NCBI GenBank assembly: GCA_940746715.1
Contig: CALNWN010000001.1
Location: 310,001-374,000 of the forward strand
DNA from: an uncultured Paraburkholderia sp.
Lineage (GTDB): Bacteria > Pseudomonadota > Gammaproteobacteria > Burkholderiales > Burkholderiaceae
Direction: 5' to 3'
Length of the DNA stretch: 64,000 nt
Shown here one piece after another: positions 11,291 through 22,045 of this stretch. The notes beneath the pieces are model-generated. The model saw only the letters and a list, made by a program, of their open reading frames with translations. It ran no database searches and had not been told where the DNA came from. The position numbers were made by a program, and so were the translations under genes. Numbering within the stretch: position 1 is the first letter of the stretch; each line of letters opens with the position of its first letter.

Positions 11291-12174
11291 CCGCGACGTC
11301 GAGCAGCACCATGATCGAGTCGCCCGCCTGCGGCGCGGGCCGCGACATGACCAGATAACGCGTGGTGTGGCCAGGGCGGCGCGGATCCGGAAAGCGGCCG
11401 AGCCACGCGCCCGCGCCCCAGTCGCCGATGCGCCGGTACTGCAGCGGCTCGACGTTGCGTCCCGCGTATTGGCGCGATGCCTGAATCTCGCGCTGCTGCT
11501 GCGCGGTGATGGGTCGTAGCGCGGTGAACTTCCAGGCGGCGACGGTCGAGATGACGATCACGCCATTGCGGTCGATCACCATCGCCGCTTCATTCGGACG
11601 GCGCCACGCCGCCTCCAGTTCGTCGACGCTGACCTTGACTGCCGGCCGCGCCGACCGGCGTGCCGCCGTCGCGCACGGCACTCGCGAAATAAAACCCCGG
11701 AATGCCGGTATTGGTGCCGATGCCGAAGAAGCGCCCGGCGCCACGCGCGAGCGCGTCCTTGAAGTAAGGCCGGTACGAAAAGTTGGTGCCGACAAAGCTG
11801 ACCGGCTGATTCCGGTTGCTCGCGGCAATCACCGAGCCTTGCAGGTCGATCACATCCACGGCGACGCTGCCCGCCTCCTGATTCACGGCTTCCAGATAGG
11901 TATTGACGCTGTGCAAAAGCGCAGCGGTGGCGCGCGGTCCGGCTTCGAGCAACGCGCGCACGCTGTCCTGTCGCGCGACGATGGCGGGCATCGTCTCGAA
12001 GCGGCCGAGTTCGCTTTTCAGGCTCGCGCCGTACAAATCGAGCTGATGGGCGCCCGCCTCGGCGAGCGCGTCGATCGCGCGGTTCCAGGCGAGTTCGATC
12101 GCCGCCGCGGCCATGCCGACGTACAGCAAGGCCGCAACCGCCCACGCCCACAGCGGTATCCCTCTTATTCTCAC
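11291..12174 (-). pseudogene. DctB-like sensor histidine kinase, periplasmic sensor fragment
   Basis: AIELAWNRAIDALAEAGAHQLDLYGASLKSELGRFETMPAIVARQD...FFGIGTNTGIPGFYFA..., frameshift ~11655, then VKVSVDELEAAWRRPNEAAMVIDRNGVI...; joins nitrate reductase at ~11290; kinase domain absent. Confidence 0.75.
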
Positions 12175-12244
12175 TTGATGTTCGACCTCGCGATGACCCG
12201 ATGCCCGACGACGCCACGCGCGCGCCGCACCGGAGCGCGACGCG

Positions 12245-13526
12245 TTACACCCCATGCGCGAGCACGATGAGCGTGAGCGTGACGACAATCGCGCCGCCGA
12301 TGCGCGTGGCGATCTGCGCAAACGGCATCAGTTGCATGCGGTTGGCCGCCGTGAAGATCGCGACGTCGCCGGTGCCGCCCTGCCCGCTGTGACATGCGTT
12401 CACGATCGCGGTGTCGATAGGGTACATCTTAAGCTTGCGGGCAACCAGAAAACCGGTGCCCATCAGCGTCGCCACGGTGGCGACGATCGTCACGATATTG
12501 GCGATGGTGAACGCGGCGGTCAACTTGTCCCACAGCGTCATCGCCACGCCGATGGCAAACAGCAGCGGATACGTCACCGCGGTCGAGAAGAACTTGTAGA
12601 CGACGAACGCGCCCTCCTGCAGTTGCGGGGACACGGCCCGCGCCAGCTTCACGAGCACCGCGAGAAACAGCATCGCGACCGACGCGGGCAGGCCGAACAG
12701 GTTGCGGCACATCAGGCCGAACAGATACAGCGTGATGGCCGTGATGCCGGCCGCCGCGATGTGCGTGACGTCGATATGGCTGCGGATTTCCTCTTCCGCG
12801 GGCGCCATTTCGTCGGTCTCGCCGACTTGTAGACGTCCGTCGCCGGTGAGATGCGGAAAGCGCTTGCCCAGCATGACGGGCGGCAGGACCTGCGCAAAGA
12901 GCTCGCCCTGCGGCAAATGCATGATTTCCGAATAGCCGACCGACAGCGGAATCGCCCCTTCGCTGACACCGCCCGCCATGATCGGCACGACGATATAGAG
13001 TAGCGTATGGCGTGCGCCGAGGCCGAATGCCGAGCCGACCGCAATGCCCCACAATGGCGGCGGCCAGCGAACCGAGCGCGAGCGGCACGAAGATCTTCAC
13101 GAAGCCCTTGATCAGCACGCGCCGGTCCATGCTCAGAATACTGCCGACGATAATCGACGCAATGAACAGATACAGGAAGTTGGTCGACTTGGTGAATTCG
13201 GTCGTGAGATGAAGGATCGGCTTCGGCAGCACGTGGTAGTACGTGAGCGCCGAAGGCACGAAGGTCGCGCAGATCGCCGCCGCGCCGATATTGCGCAGAA
13301 GCGGCAGACGCTTGCCCAGCTCGGCGCAGGTGAAACCGAAGAACGGGAGCACGGCGATCGCCATGGAAATCTCGCCCGGCATCTTGCCCGTCACGGCAAA
13401 GCCGACGATCAGCGCCAGCAGAATGAAATAGACCGGCAGCGGAATGATGCCGATGCGGTATTCCATCAGCTTCCACCAGCCTTCGGGCCAGAATCGGGTG
13501 GTCGCATTGGACGCGTTGGGACGCAT
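12245..13526 (-). pseudogene. 2-hydroxycarboxylate transporter family (CitS/MaeN-like) permease, frameshifted
   Basis: MEYRIGIIPLPVYFILLALIVGFAVTGKMPGEISMAIAVL... frame change ~13050 then GIAVGSAFGLGARHTLLYIVVPIMAGGVSEGAIPLSVGY...ACHSGQGGTGDVAIFTAANRM. Confidence 0.85.
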
Positions 13527-13834
13527 TCGCGGCTTCGGGCGTGGGCGTCGGGCGCGAACGGTCGTGGATATGGGCGGGTGTGGACAAAACAGATCTCCTT
13601 GCTTGGGCGCGCCACAGTCGCGTGGCGGCGTCGCGTTTCAATGCGGATGTCGGCGCATTCGGCTGCGGCTCTTCGAGCCAGGTACGAGGCGGATCGGGTG
13701 AAACCCCGAAGGGGAAGTTGAAATGGAGCGCGCCGGGTCAGCGTCGCGCAGGCCGGCGAGGCGTGTGCAGGGTCATGACTGTCTCCGTGAGGGGTCTTGT
13801 GGATTGCGCTCGGGTGCTCGTGGATACCTATAAT

Positions 13835-13863
13835 GCAAGGCCCATGCCAGTGGCGGGCCTTGC
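13835..13863. repeat. perfect 9-bp inverted repeat GCAAGGCCC-N11-GGGCCTTGC
   Basis: Direct reading; no T-tract, so a terminator is not claimed. Confidence 0.5.
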
Positions 13864-13973
13864 GGGCCGCATCGCAAACCATTGATTTTTCTAATTAATT
13901 TTCTTGACTAAACGATGCCGGAATCAGCGCGTTCCGGGAGTTCAGAATTAGCGCCGGCGAGCAGGCTGAGAGT

Positions 13974-14806
13974 TCAGCCGTCCGTGGAAAGCGTGACCGC
14001 CTCCCACGCAGCGATTTCGTCGGACAGCGTGGAGAGCTTCGCGCGTACGAGGCCGAGCGCATCGCTTCCCAGCAGCAGATGCGCGGGCGGCTCACCGGCG
14101 GCGATGGCGGCCAGCATGGCGCGCGCGGCTTTCATCGGGTCGCCAGCTGCTTGCCGCTTTTCTCCTGACGCGCCTTTCGCACGGGATCGAACACCGCGTC
14201 GTAGTCTGCAATGGAGCGCGGCGTGCGGGCCATCGAGCGCCCCGCCCAATCGGTGCGAAACGAGCCGGGCGCCACGGCGGTGACGGCGATCCTGAACGGC
14301 CGTACTTCCTGGCCGAGCGCTTCCGAGATTCCCTCGAGCGCGAACTTGCTGCCGCAGTAGTATGCAATGCCGGGCATGGTGATGAAGCCGCCCATCGACG
14401 TGATGTTGAGAATGTGGCCGCGCCGGCGTTTGCGCATGTAGGGCAGCATGGCTTTCATCATCGCCACCGCGCCGAACAAGTTGACGTCGAACTGCCGGCG
14501 CATTTCGGCAAGCGGCGCCTCTTCCATGACGCCTTCGTGGCCATAGCCGGCGTTGTTCACGAGGACGTCCACCGGTCCGACGCTTGCCTCGATGTCGGCA
14601 ACGACGCCGTCGATCCGCTCGAACTCCGTCACGTCGAGCAGGCGGCCGAATGCGCTGCGGGGCGCGAGCGCCTCCAGCTCGGCGCGTGCCGCCTCGCTGC
14701 GCACGGTGCCGACCACACGATGGCCCGCCGCGAGCGCCTCCTGAGCCAACGCGCGGCCGAAGCCGCTGCTTGCGCCGGTAATGAGCAATGTTCTGCCTGA
14801 TGCCAT
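13974..14806 (-). pseudogene. short-chain dehydrogenase/reductase, 3' frameshift
   Basis: TGASSGFGRALA, NNAGYG, YYCGSKFALEG motifs intact; C-term PMKAARAMLAAIAAGEPPAHLLLGSDALGLVRAKL is in the next frame (~14145). Confidence 0.75.
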
Positions 14807-14964
14807 GACATCCCTTTCCTGAAGTTAAACGGAAAGTGCATACTATTCTCCCGCCGCCGCTATTTTTAGGCCCAATCGTGGCATTTTCTTGCCTGTTTCT
14901 ATGAGCATTCAACGAGCGCAGACCACGCGCCGCGCGCGCACCTTCTCGCCAGGACCGCCGGGAC

Positions 14965-15874
14965 ATGACAGCGCTCCTGCGCGCGCTGGCTCCGAAGGAA
15001 GGCTACAACCTCACCGCGCTTGAAAGCGTGCGGATTCTGCGCTCGGACCGCAGCCTCGCGTCCACGCCCGTGCTGTATGACCCGGGCATCGTGATCGTCT
15101 GCCAAGGAAGCAAGCGCGGCTATTTCGGCGATCAGTTGTATGTGTATGACGAGCAGCACTATCTGGCGGTGTCGGTGCCCGTGCCCTTCACGATGGAGAC
15201 CGACGCGACGCCCGGGCATCCGCTCCTTGCCGTCTACCTGCATCTCGACTTCAAGCTCGCCGCGGAACTCATGGCGCAAATCGAAGCTCACTCTCTGCCC
15301 CGGCGCGCGCAGGCGCCGCAAAGCATGATGTCGAGTCCGCTGGACGACGCACTGCGCAACACCGTGCTGCGCCTGCTGGACGCGCTGAACCGGCCGCTCG
15401 ACGCAGCGGTTCTCGATCCGTCGCTGCTGCGCGAGCTTTACTTTCGCGTGCTCACCGGTCCGCAGGGCGACGCAATGCGCGCGGCGCTCGGCATGCACGG
15501 TCAGTTCGGCAAGATCGGCAAGGCGCTGCGCCGCATCCATTCCGACTACGCGCGCGCTCGACCTCGCCCTGCTGGCCCGCGAGGCCGGCATGAGCGTTCC
15601 CACGTTTCATGCGCATTTCAAGGCCGTCACGCAGACCTCGCCGATGCAGTACGTCAAATCGACGCGCCTGCACCAGGCCCGCCTGCTGATGCTGCGACAG
15701 GGCATGACCGCGGAGGCCGCGAGCGATGCGGTCGGTTACGCAAGCACCTCGCAATTCAATCGGGAATTCAAGCGGCTCTTCGGACTCACGCCGGCAGCGG
15801 AGGCGCGGCGCATGCGCGCGAGCTTCGCGATTCCGCCCGCGCATGCCGGCTCTGAATATGTGTCGTCGCATTGA
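14965..15874 (+). pseudogene. AraC-family regulator, frameshifted before the HTH
   Basis: MTALLRALAPKEGYNLTALESVRILRSDRS... and HTH part MSVPTFHAHFKAVTQTSPMQYVKSTRLHQARLLM...VGYASTSQFNREFKRLFG are in different frames; break ~15555. Confidence 0.75.
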
Positions 15875-16880
15875 ACCGGGAGCTGGGCCGTCGCCCGGTG
15901 TCAGGCAGCCGCGCCGTCGCGCGGAAGGGCGCGATCTTCGGACGGGCGCGGCGCTGGGCGGCGTGCTCGCGCCCCTCGCGCCCTTCACGGGCAGTGCCGC
16001 GCACGCGCAAGGCGACAGCAAACGCATCCGCATCGGCTTTCAGAAATACGGCAACTTCGTAGTGCTGAAGGCGCGCGGCACGCTGGAGAAGCGGCTCGCC
16101 AGCGAGGGCATCGCTGTGCAGTGGCTCGAATTCCCCGCCGGGCCGCAGTTGCTGGAAGGGCTGAATGCAGGTGCCGTCGATGTCGGCACCGTCGGCGAGA
16201 CGCCGCCTATCTTCGCGCAGGCGGGACGCGTCGACTTCGTTTATATCGGCAACGAGCCGCCTGCGCCGCGAGGCGAAGCGATCGTCGTCCCGCAGAATTC
16301 CCCCATTCGTACGGTCGCACAATTGCGCGGCAAGAAGGTGGCGTTCAACAAGGGCTCGAATGTCCACTATCTGCTCGTGAAGGCGCTGCAGCAAGCGGGA
16401 CTCACCTACTCCGACATCGAGCCCGTCTACCTGACACCCGCCGATGCGCGCGCCGCCTTCGTGCAAGGCAGCGTGGACGCGTGGGTGATCTGGGATCCGT
16501 ATCTCGCCGCGATCGAACGGCAGGCGAATGCGCGCACCATCGCGAATGGCGAGGGGCTCGTGCGCAATACGCAGTACTACGTCGCGGCACGCAAGTTCGC
16601 GGCAACGCAGCCGCAAGTGCTGAATGCACTGCTCGAAGAGGTGAACGCCGTCGACAGTTGGGGACGCGAAAATGTGCCGCAAGTGGCGGCGCTGCTGTCG
16701 CCGCTCGTCGGCCTCGACGCGGCCACGCTCGAAGTCGCGCTCAAGCGCACCGGCTACGGCGTGCAGCTGATCAGCGAGGCGACGCTCGCTTATCAACTGC
16801 AGATCGCCGACACGTTCAGCGCGCTGAAGCTGATTCCCGGCAAGCTGAGCGTCGCGGACGCGCGCTGGAAAACCACCTGA
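15871..16880 (+). CDS. aliphatic sulfonate ABC transporter substrate-binding protein (SsuA-like); 5' end ambiguous
   Basis: IRIGFQKYGNFVVLKARGTLEKRL...GTVGETPPIFAQAG...LRGKKVAFNKGSNVHYLL; mature domain complete but the signal-peptide start is not clean in this frame. Confidence 0.7.
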
Positions 16881-17005
16881 CGCGATGAGGGACTGCGTCC
16901 GGCGCGCCCGCATGGCGCTAACGCCGGGGACGCTTGCATGCGCTGGCGCGGCTCCGTACAACGCGAATCGCTTTATGCAACGCGGGCGGTCAGCGCGCCG
17001 TGCCC

Positions 17006-17476
17006 TCAGAGAGTGCCCTCGTATGCCGCCCTCAGTGCGGCGACATCGAACTTCACCATTTTCATCATCGCCTCGGCTGCGCGGCGCGCCTTGTCCGCGT
17101 CGGCGTCGCCCATCATCGAGATCACATCGACGGGCGCGATCTGCCACGACACGCCGAAGCAGTCCTTCAGCCAGCCGCAGGCCTCCGGCGCACCGCCGCC
17201 TTCCAGCAGCGCGTCCCAGTAGCGGTCAATTTCCGCCTGATCCGCGCAACTGACGAGGAACGAGACGGCGTGATTGAAGGGCTCCTTACCGCCCGAACTC
17301 ATCGCGAAGAACGTCTGCCCGAACAGCACGAACTCGACGACCTTCGTCGACCCGGCGCTCGGCACGTCCGTGACGCGGACGACGCGCGAGTCCGGAAAGA
17401 TGCCCGCGTAGAAAGCGGCGGCCTCCTCGGCCTCGTTCGAATACCAGAGAAAAGGGGTGATCTTCTGAATCGTCAT
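17006..17476 (-). CDS. VOC/PhnB-like family protein
   Basis: 156 aa intact ORF MTIQKITPFLWYSNEAEEAAAFYAGIFPDSRV... Confidence 0.85.
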   Translation of the reverse strand: MTIQKITPFLWYSNEAEEAAAFYAGIFPDSRVVRVTDVPSAGSTKVVEFVLFGQTFFAMSSGGKEPFNHAVSFLVSCADQAEIDRYWDALLEGGGAPEACGWLKDCFGVSWQIAPVDVISMMGDADADKARRAAEAMMKMVKFDVAALRAAYEGTL

Positions 17477-17755
17477 CGCGAGTCTCCTGTCAATATCGGT
17501 CAGAGGGCGGCCATGCCATGCCGCTTATGGAGACGACGAAGAAAAACCAGCGGAATCGACATGTCCGGGAAAATTTTTTTGCTCTGCCAGATCTTCCCAG
17601 ACACGCTTCTCCGTCGCCCCATTCAGCGCCGATTATATGGAGCGTTTCGCACTTATACATTGTGCCGGCGCGCGCCCGCGCCGTTTCACGCTGGCGCCCG
17701 AGGCGGCGCGCGCGACAGGTCACGCCGTAACCGCCTCGATACATTTAACAGAAAA

Positions 17756-19235
17756 CTAATGGCTCGCGCCCTCCACCGCGCCGATGCCGGTTTCCGAGCG
17801 CACCGCCTAGGCGTCGAAGCCCGCCTGGTCGATGCGTGCGCGCGCGGATTTGTCGGTGACCGAGAAAACCCAGATACCGGCGAAGCCGATGGCCATCGAA
17901 AAGAGCGCGGGCGACGCATACGGAAACGGCGCGCTCGCGTAGTGGAATACATCGACCCACACCGCCTTCGACAGCACCGTCAGCAGCACGGCCGAGAGAA
18001 GTCCGAGGAAGCCGCCGATCGCCGCGCCGCGCGTCGTGCAGCCGCGCCACAGCACGGACAAAAACAGCACCGGGAAATTCGCCGAGGCCGCTACCGCGAA
18101 CGCAAGCGAGACCATGAACGCAATGTTCTGCTTTTCGAACACGATGCCGAGCACCACCGCGACGATGCCGAGCACGACAGTCGTGATACGCGACACAAAG
18201 AGCTCGTTCGCGCTCGATGCCTTGCCATGCTTGAACACGGTCGCATACAGATCGTGCGACACGGCCGACGCACCGGCGAGCGTCAGTCCCGCGACCACCG
18301 CGAGAATCGTTGCGAACGCAACGGCCGAGATAAAGCCGAGGAACACGTTGCCGCCCACCGCGTTGGCCAGATGCACGGCCGCCATGTTGCTGCCGCCTAG
18401 CAGCTTGCCGGCCGCGTCCTTGAACACCGGGTTGCTGCTCACGAGCACGATCGCGCCGAAGCCGATGATAAACGTGAGAATGTAGAAATAGCCGATCCAC
18501 GTGGTGGCCCAGAACACCGATTTGCGCGCCTCCTTCGCATTCGGCACCGTAAAAAAGCGCATCAGGATGTGCGGCAGGCCGGCCGTGCCGAACATCAGCG
18601 CGATGCCGAACGAGATGGCCGAGATCGGGTCCTTGATGAAGTTGCCCGACGCCATGATCGACGCTTTCTTCTCGTGCACTTCGACGGCCTTCGCAAACAG
18701 CGCCTCAGGGCCGAAATGAAACTGCCACAGCACCATGAAGGCCATATGAACGAGGCGCCCGCGAGCAGCAGGCATGCCTTGATGATCTGCACCCACGTCG
18801 TCGCCGTCATGCCGCCGAAGAGCACATACACCATCATCAGTGCGCCGACGATCACCACCGCGATCCAGTACTCGAGTCCGAACAGCAGCTTGATGAGCTG
18901 GCCGGCTCCCACCATCTGCGCGATCAGGTAGAACGCGACCACAACGAGCGTGCCAGACGCGGCGAATGCACGTATGGGTCCTTGCTTGAAGCGGTAAGCG
19001 GCCACGTCGGCGAATGTGAAGCGGCCCAGGTTGCGCAGCCGTTCCGCCATCAGGAACGTGATGATCGGCCAGCCCACGAGAAAGCCGATCGAATAGATAA
19101 GACCGTCATAGCCGTTCGTGTAGACAGCAGCCGAAATGCCGAGGACGAGGCGGCGGACATGAAGTCGCCCGCTATCGCAAGGCCGTTCTGGAAGCCCGTG
19201 ATGCCGCCGCCCGCGATGAATCGGCGCGTATTCAT
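17756..19235 (-). pseudogene. actP: acetate/cation symporter ActP, multiply disrupted
   Basis: [23 protein letters not shown] / [25 protein letters not shown]... / [22 protein letters not shown]... in three frame segments; 5' deletion after MNTRRF; TAG at 17807-17809 before AVRSETGIG. Confidence 0.85.
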
Positions 19236-19537
19236 GCGGCCTCCCGCTTGATCTGGTCGGTGAGTTCGTCGTACGCGCTGTTCGCGCGCCGCACGTAAAA
19301 GCCGGTGATCGCCACGGTGAACACAATGACGAAGAGCCCGATCGGCATGCCCCACGTCGTGACGCCCGCGCCGATTTTCGCCGCGAGCACGTCTTTGTTG
19401 AATGCAATGAGCAGCACGTAGCCGTAGTAGAAGACCAGCACCAGCGCCGTCAAGGTCCATCCAAGCCGCGAGCGCTTTCGCACCAGTTCGCGGTAGGCCG
19501 CGTTCGATCTGATCTTGTCCGCGAGTTTCACGTCCAT
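19232..19537 (-). CDS. DUF485 (YjcH-like) membrane protein
   Basis: [46 protein letters not shown]...; overlaps the actP start (ATGA). Confidence 0.85.
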   Translation of the reverse strand: MDVKLADKIRSNAAYRELVRKRSRLGWTLTALVLVFYYGYVLLIAFNKDVLAAKIGAGVTTWGMPIGLFVIVFTVAITGFYVRRANSAYDELTDQIKREAA

Positions 19538-19857
19538 CTTCGTCTCCTGCTTGAGTATCTTTCGCCCAATCAATGCGCTCGCGCATGCAATGTGTTTTCG
19601 TTGTTTCGATGCGCTCGACCATACGTTAAGAGCCTCCCCTTACCCGGTTCTTACGGCGGGGCTTTTCTGGTGGCGGGGTTTACGCGAAGAGGAGACCGGA
19701 GTGCGCGGTGCGTGCTGCAAAGTGCCGCGGAGTGCGGCCGATTGGCGGAGCACGAACGCCGCACTCATCACGCGAGTTCCGGCAGCGCGAACCCGGAGCG
19801 CTGGGGCGGAACCCACTTTCAATGCATTAATTACTGGCTATGCGCGGATGCGAGCCG

Positions 19858-20283
19858 TTAAACGATGGTCAGCGTCACGTCGATATTGCCGCGCGTTGCA
19901 TTCGGGTACGGGCAGACAATATGCGCTTTATCGACGAGCGCCTGTGCGGCGTCGCGCGCCATGCCCGGCAGCGAGATCTTCAATTCGACTTCGATGCCGA
20001 AACCGTTGGGAATCGCCCCGATACCGACGCTGCCGTCAATCGACACATCCGCGGGAATGGCAATCTTGTCGCGAGCAGCGACGAACTTCATCGCGCCGAG
20101 GAAGCACGCGCTGTAACCGGCCGCGAACAGTTGCTCGGGATTCGCACCCTCGCCGCCTGCCACGCCGAGCTCGCGCGGCGTGGTCAGCTTGAAGTCGAGC
20201 TTGCCTTCCGGCACGACGGCGCGGCCGTCGCGGCCGCCGGTAGCGTGAGCATGAGCGCGATACAGGACTTTTTCGATCGACGT
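19858..20283 (-). CDS. Ohr/OsmC-family organic hydroperoxide resistance protein, apparent ACG start
   Basis: [23 protein letters not shown]...[35 protein letters not shown]...[18 protein letters not shown] upstream of ACG at 20281-20283. Confidence 0.8.
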   Translation of the reverse strand, partial: TSIEKVLYRAHAHATGGRDGRAVVPEGKLDFKLTTPRELGVAGGEGANPEQLFAAGYSACFLGAMKFVAARDKIAIPADVSIDGSVGIGAIPNGFGIEVELKISLPGMARDAAQALVDKAHIVCPYPNATRGNIDVTLTIV

Positions 20284-20317
20284 GGTGAAGCTCCTTTATG
20301 AACAGGTTTAAAAGTTA

Positions 20318-20337
20318 TCTATCTATCGAAAGATAGA
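20318..20337. promoter_or_regulatory. operator-like inverted repeat TCTATCT-atcgaa-AGATAGA
   Basis: Perfect 7-bp arms, 6-nt spacer, upstream of ohr. Confidence 0.7.
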
Positions 20338-20397
20338 TGACAAGAGAGGACTCGACATGTGAAACGTACAGCTTTTTCAGACTACCACTTACTCAAG

Positions 20398-20417
20398 TCT
20401 ATCTACTACAAGGTAGA
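20398..20417. promoter_or_regulatory. operator-like inverted repeat TCTATCT-actaca-AGGTAGA
   Basis: Same architecture, one mismatch, in the ohr-tetR intergenic region. Confidence 0.7.
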
Positions 20418-20466
20418 CAATATAAAAACAGAAAGACAACCCTCCCGCTTTGCTTGCCAGCTCCCG

Positions 20467-21033
20467 CTACCGCACAATCCTGACCGACGCCTCGACATCT
20501 TCAAGCCGCGCCTTCGTATTGAACAACCGGCTCGCCAGCACGCTGCCCTGGAAGGCTGCGAAGAGCGCCCGCGCCGCATTCTCCGGCTTGCCGTTGACTG
20601 CCAGCGTACCGGCTTGCGCACCTTCCGCCAGCACCTTGGCGAGCCACTTCTCGTTCGCCTTGAAGAACGCCTGCACCGCCTGGCGGATGTTGTCCGGCAA
20701 GGTTTCGATGTCGGCCGCCAGCATGCCGCACAGGCAAATCTGGTGTCCGTCGCCGAGCGTGCGTCCGAACAGCTTCGTATACTTGCCGAGCCGCACCTCC
20801 GCCGGCAACGATTCGTCGATCCCCTTTAGAGTACTCAGCACCTCGCTGCTATAGGTGCTCACTGCCTCGAGGACGAGGTCGTCTTTTGACGGAAAGTAAT
20901 AGTGAATGCTCGACGTCTTCACTCCAACAAGGCTCGACAGATCCCGATAGCTGAAACCGTTATAGCCGCGCATCATGATCAACGTGATGGCGTGGTCGAG
21001 AATCTGTTCGCGCACTGAAGTTGTCGTGTCCAT
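20467..21033 (-). CDS. TetR/AcrR-family transcriptional regulator
   Basis: MDTTTSVREQILDHAITLIMMRGYNGFSYRDLSSLVGVKTSSIHYYFPSKDDLV... Confidence 0.9.
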   Translation of the reverse strand: MDTTTSVREQILDHAITLIMMRGYNGFSYRDLSSLVGVKTSSIHYYFPSKDDLVLEAVSTYSSEVLSTLKGIDESLPAEVRLGKYTKLFGRTLGDGHQICLCGMLAADIETLPDNIRQAVQAFFKANEKWLAKVLAEGAQAGTLAVNGKPENAARALFAAFQGSVLASRLFNTKARLEDVEASVRIVR

Positions 21034-21042
21034 GGGCTACAC

Positions 21043-21062
21043 TCTATCTACTTGAAGATAGA
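21043..21062. promoter_or_regulatory. operator-like inverted repeat TCTATCT-acttga-AGATAGA
   Basis: Perfect 7-bp arms, 6-nt spacer, immediately upstream of the tetR ATG. Confidence 0.7.
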
Positions 21063-21236
21063 CTGTCAAGCACGATTGTTTCTATGAAATGCAACATACT
21101 GTTCGCGATAGCGAATGGCGCTCGATCTTTGTGTGCGAGGCGACGCGATCGCCCCGCCCCGCCCGGCCGCGCAGCGTGTCGCGAGCCGGAATTGCGGCTA
21201 CAGCACCATCTGGACGCAACGCGGAAGCCCGCGCCC

Positions 21237-22045
21237 TTATTCGATGCGCCGGCGGGTGGAAATAGCAGAGGCGGTGGAAATGACGAGATCGGCGAAACGC
21301 TTTTCGTCGCGGTCAGCCTGCCAGCGCGAGCGCGCCACCGCGATATTCACCGCGCCGATGCCGCGCCCGTGCGCGTTCGTGATAGCCGCCGTCGAAATAT
21401 CGCTGACAAAGTACTCGTCTTCCGTATGCGCGTAGCCCTGCTTGCGGATTTGCACGATCCGTTCCTTGATCTTGCGCGGTTGGTACACGGTCGAGGCCGT
21501 ATAAGGCACGAGGTTCGTGCGCGAGAGAATGTCGTCGATCTCACCATCGGGCAGGGTCGCCAGAATCGCGAGGCCCGGCGCCGTGCAATACGCGGGCAGA
21601 CGCGAGCCCGTAATGACGTGCGCGAACACGTTGCGGCTGACGATACGCAGTACGAACACGATGTCGGTGTCGTCAAGCACCGTGAGGTTAGTCGCCTCTT
21701 CTGTCTCCGAGCCGAGCTGCTGCAGATAAGGTGTCGCGCGGCTCACCAGATCGTTCGACGTCAGATAATGGTAAGTGAAGTCGAGCAGCCGCGGCGACAG
21801 TTCATACTTGCGGCTGTCCGGGTCTTTGAAAAGATAGCCGAGCGCGGCGAGCGTATAGGTAAAACGCTGCGTTGCGCTCATGTCGAAGCCCGTGGACGCC
21901 GCGATCTCCGAGAGCGACAGCTGACGCTTGCTGCCGTCGAACGCGGTGAGCACCTTCATGGCCTTCTCCACCAACTGCACGTAGAGCGAAGACGCGGTCG
22001 GGTCGGCCACCTCCGCGGGCAGCCTTGCCGCCGAAGTGTTGCGCT
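21237..22045 (-). CDS. IclR-family transcriptional regulator, fused in frame to an upstream permease remnant
   Basis: SSLYVQLVEKAMKVLTAFDGSKRQLSLSEIAASTGFDMSATQRFTYTLAALGYL... HTH plus effector domain; same ORF as the permease (21237..23630). Confidence 0.75.

Noticed and set aside
13835-13863. Perfect stem-loop as a Rho-independent terminator
   Set aside because: No T-tract on either strand; kept only as an inverted repeat.
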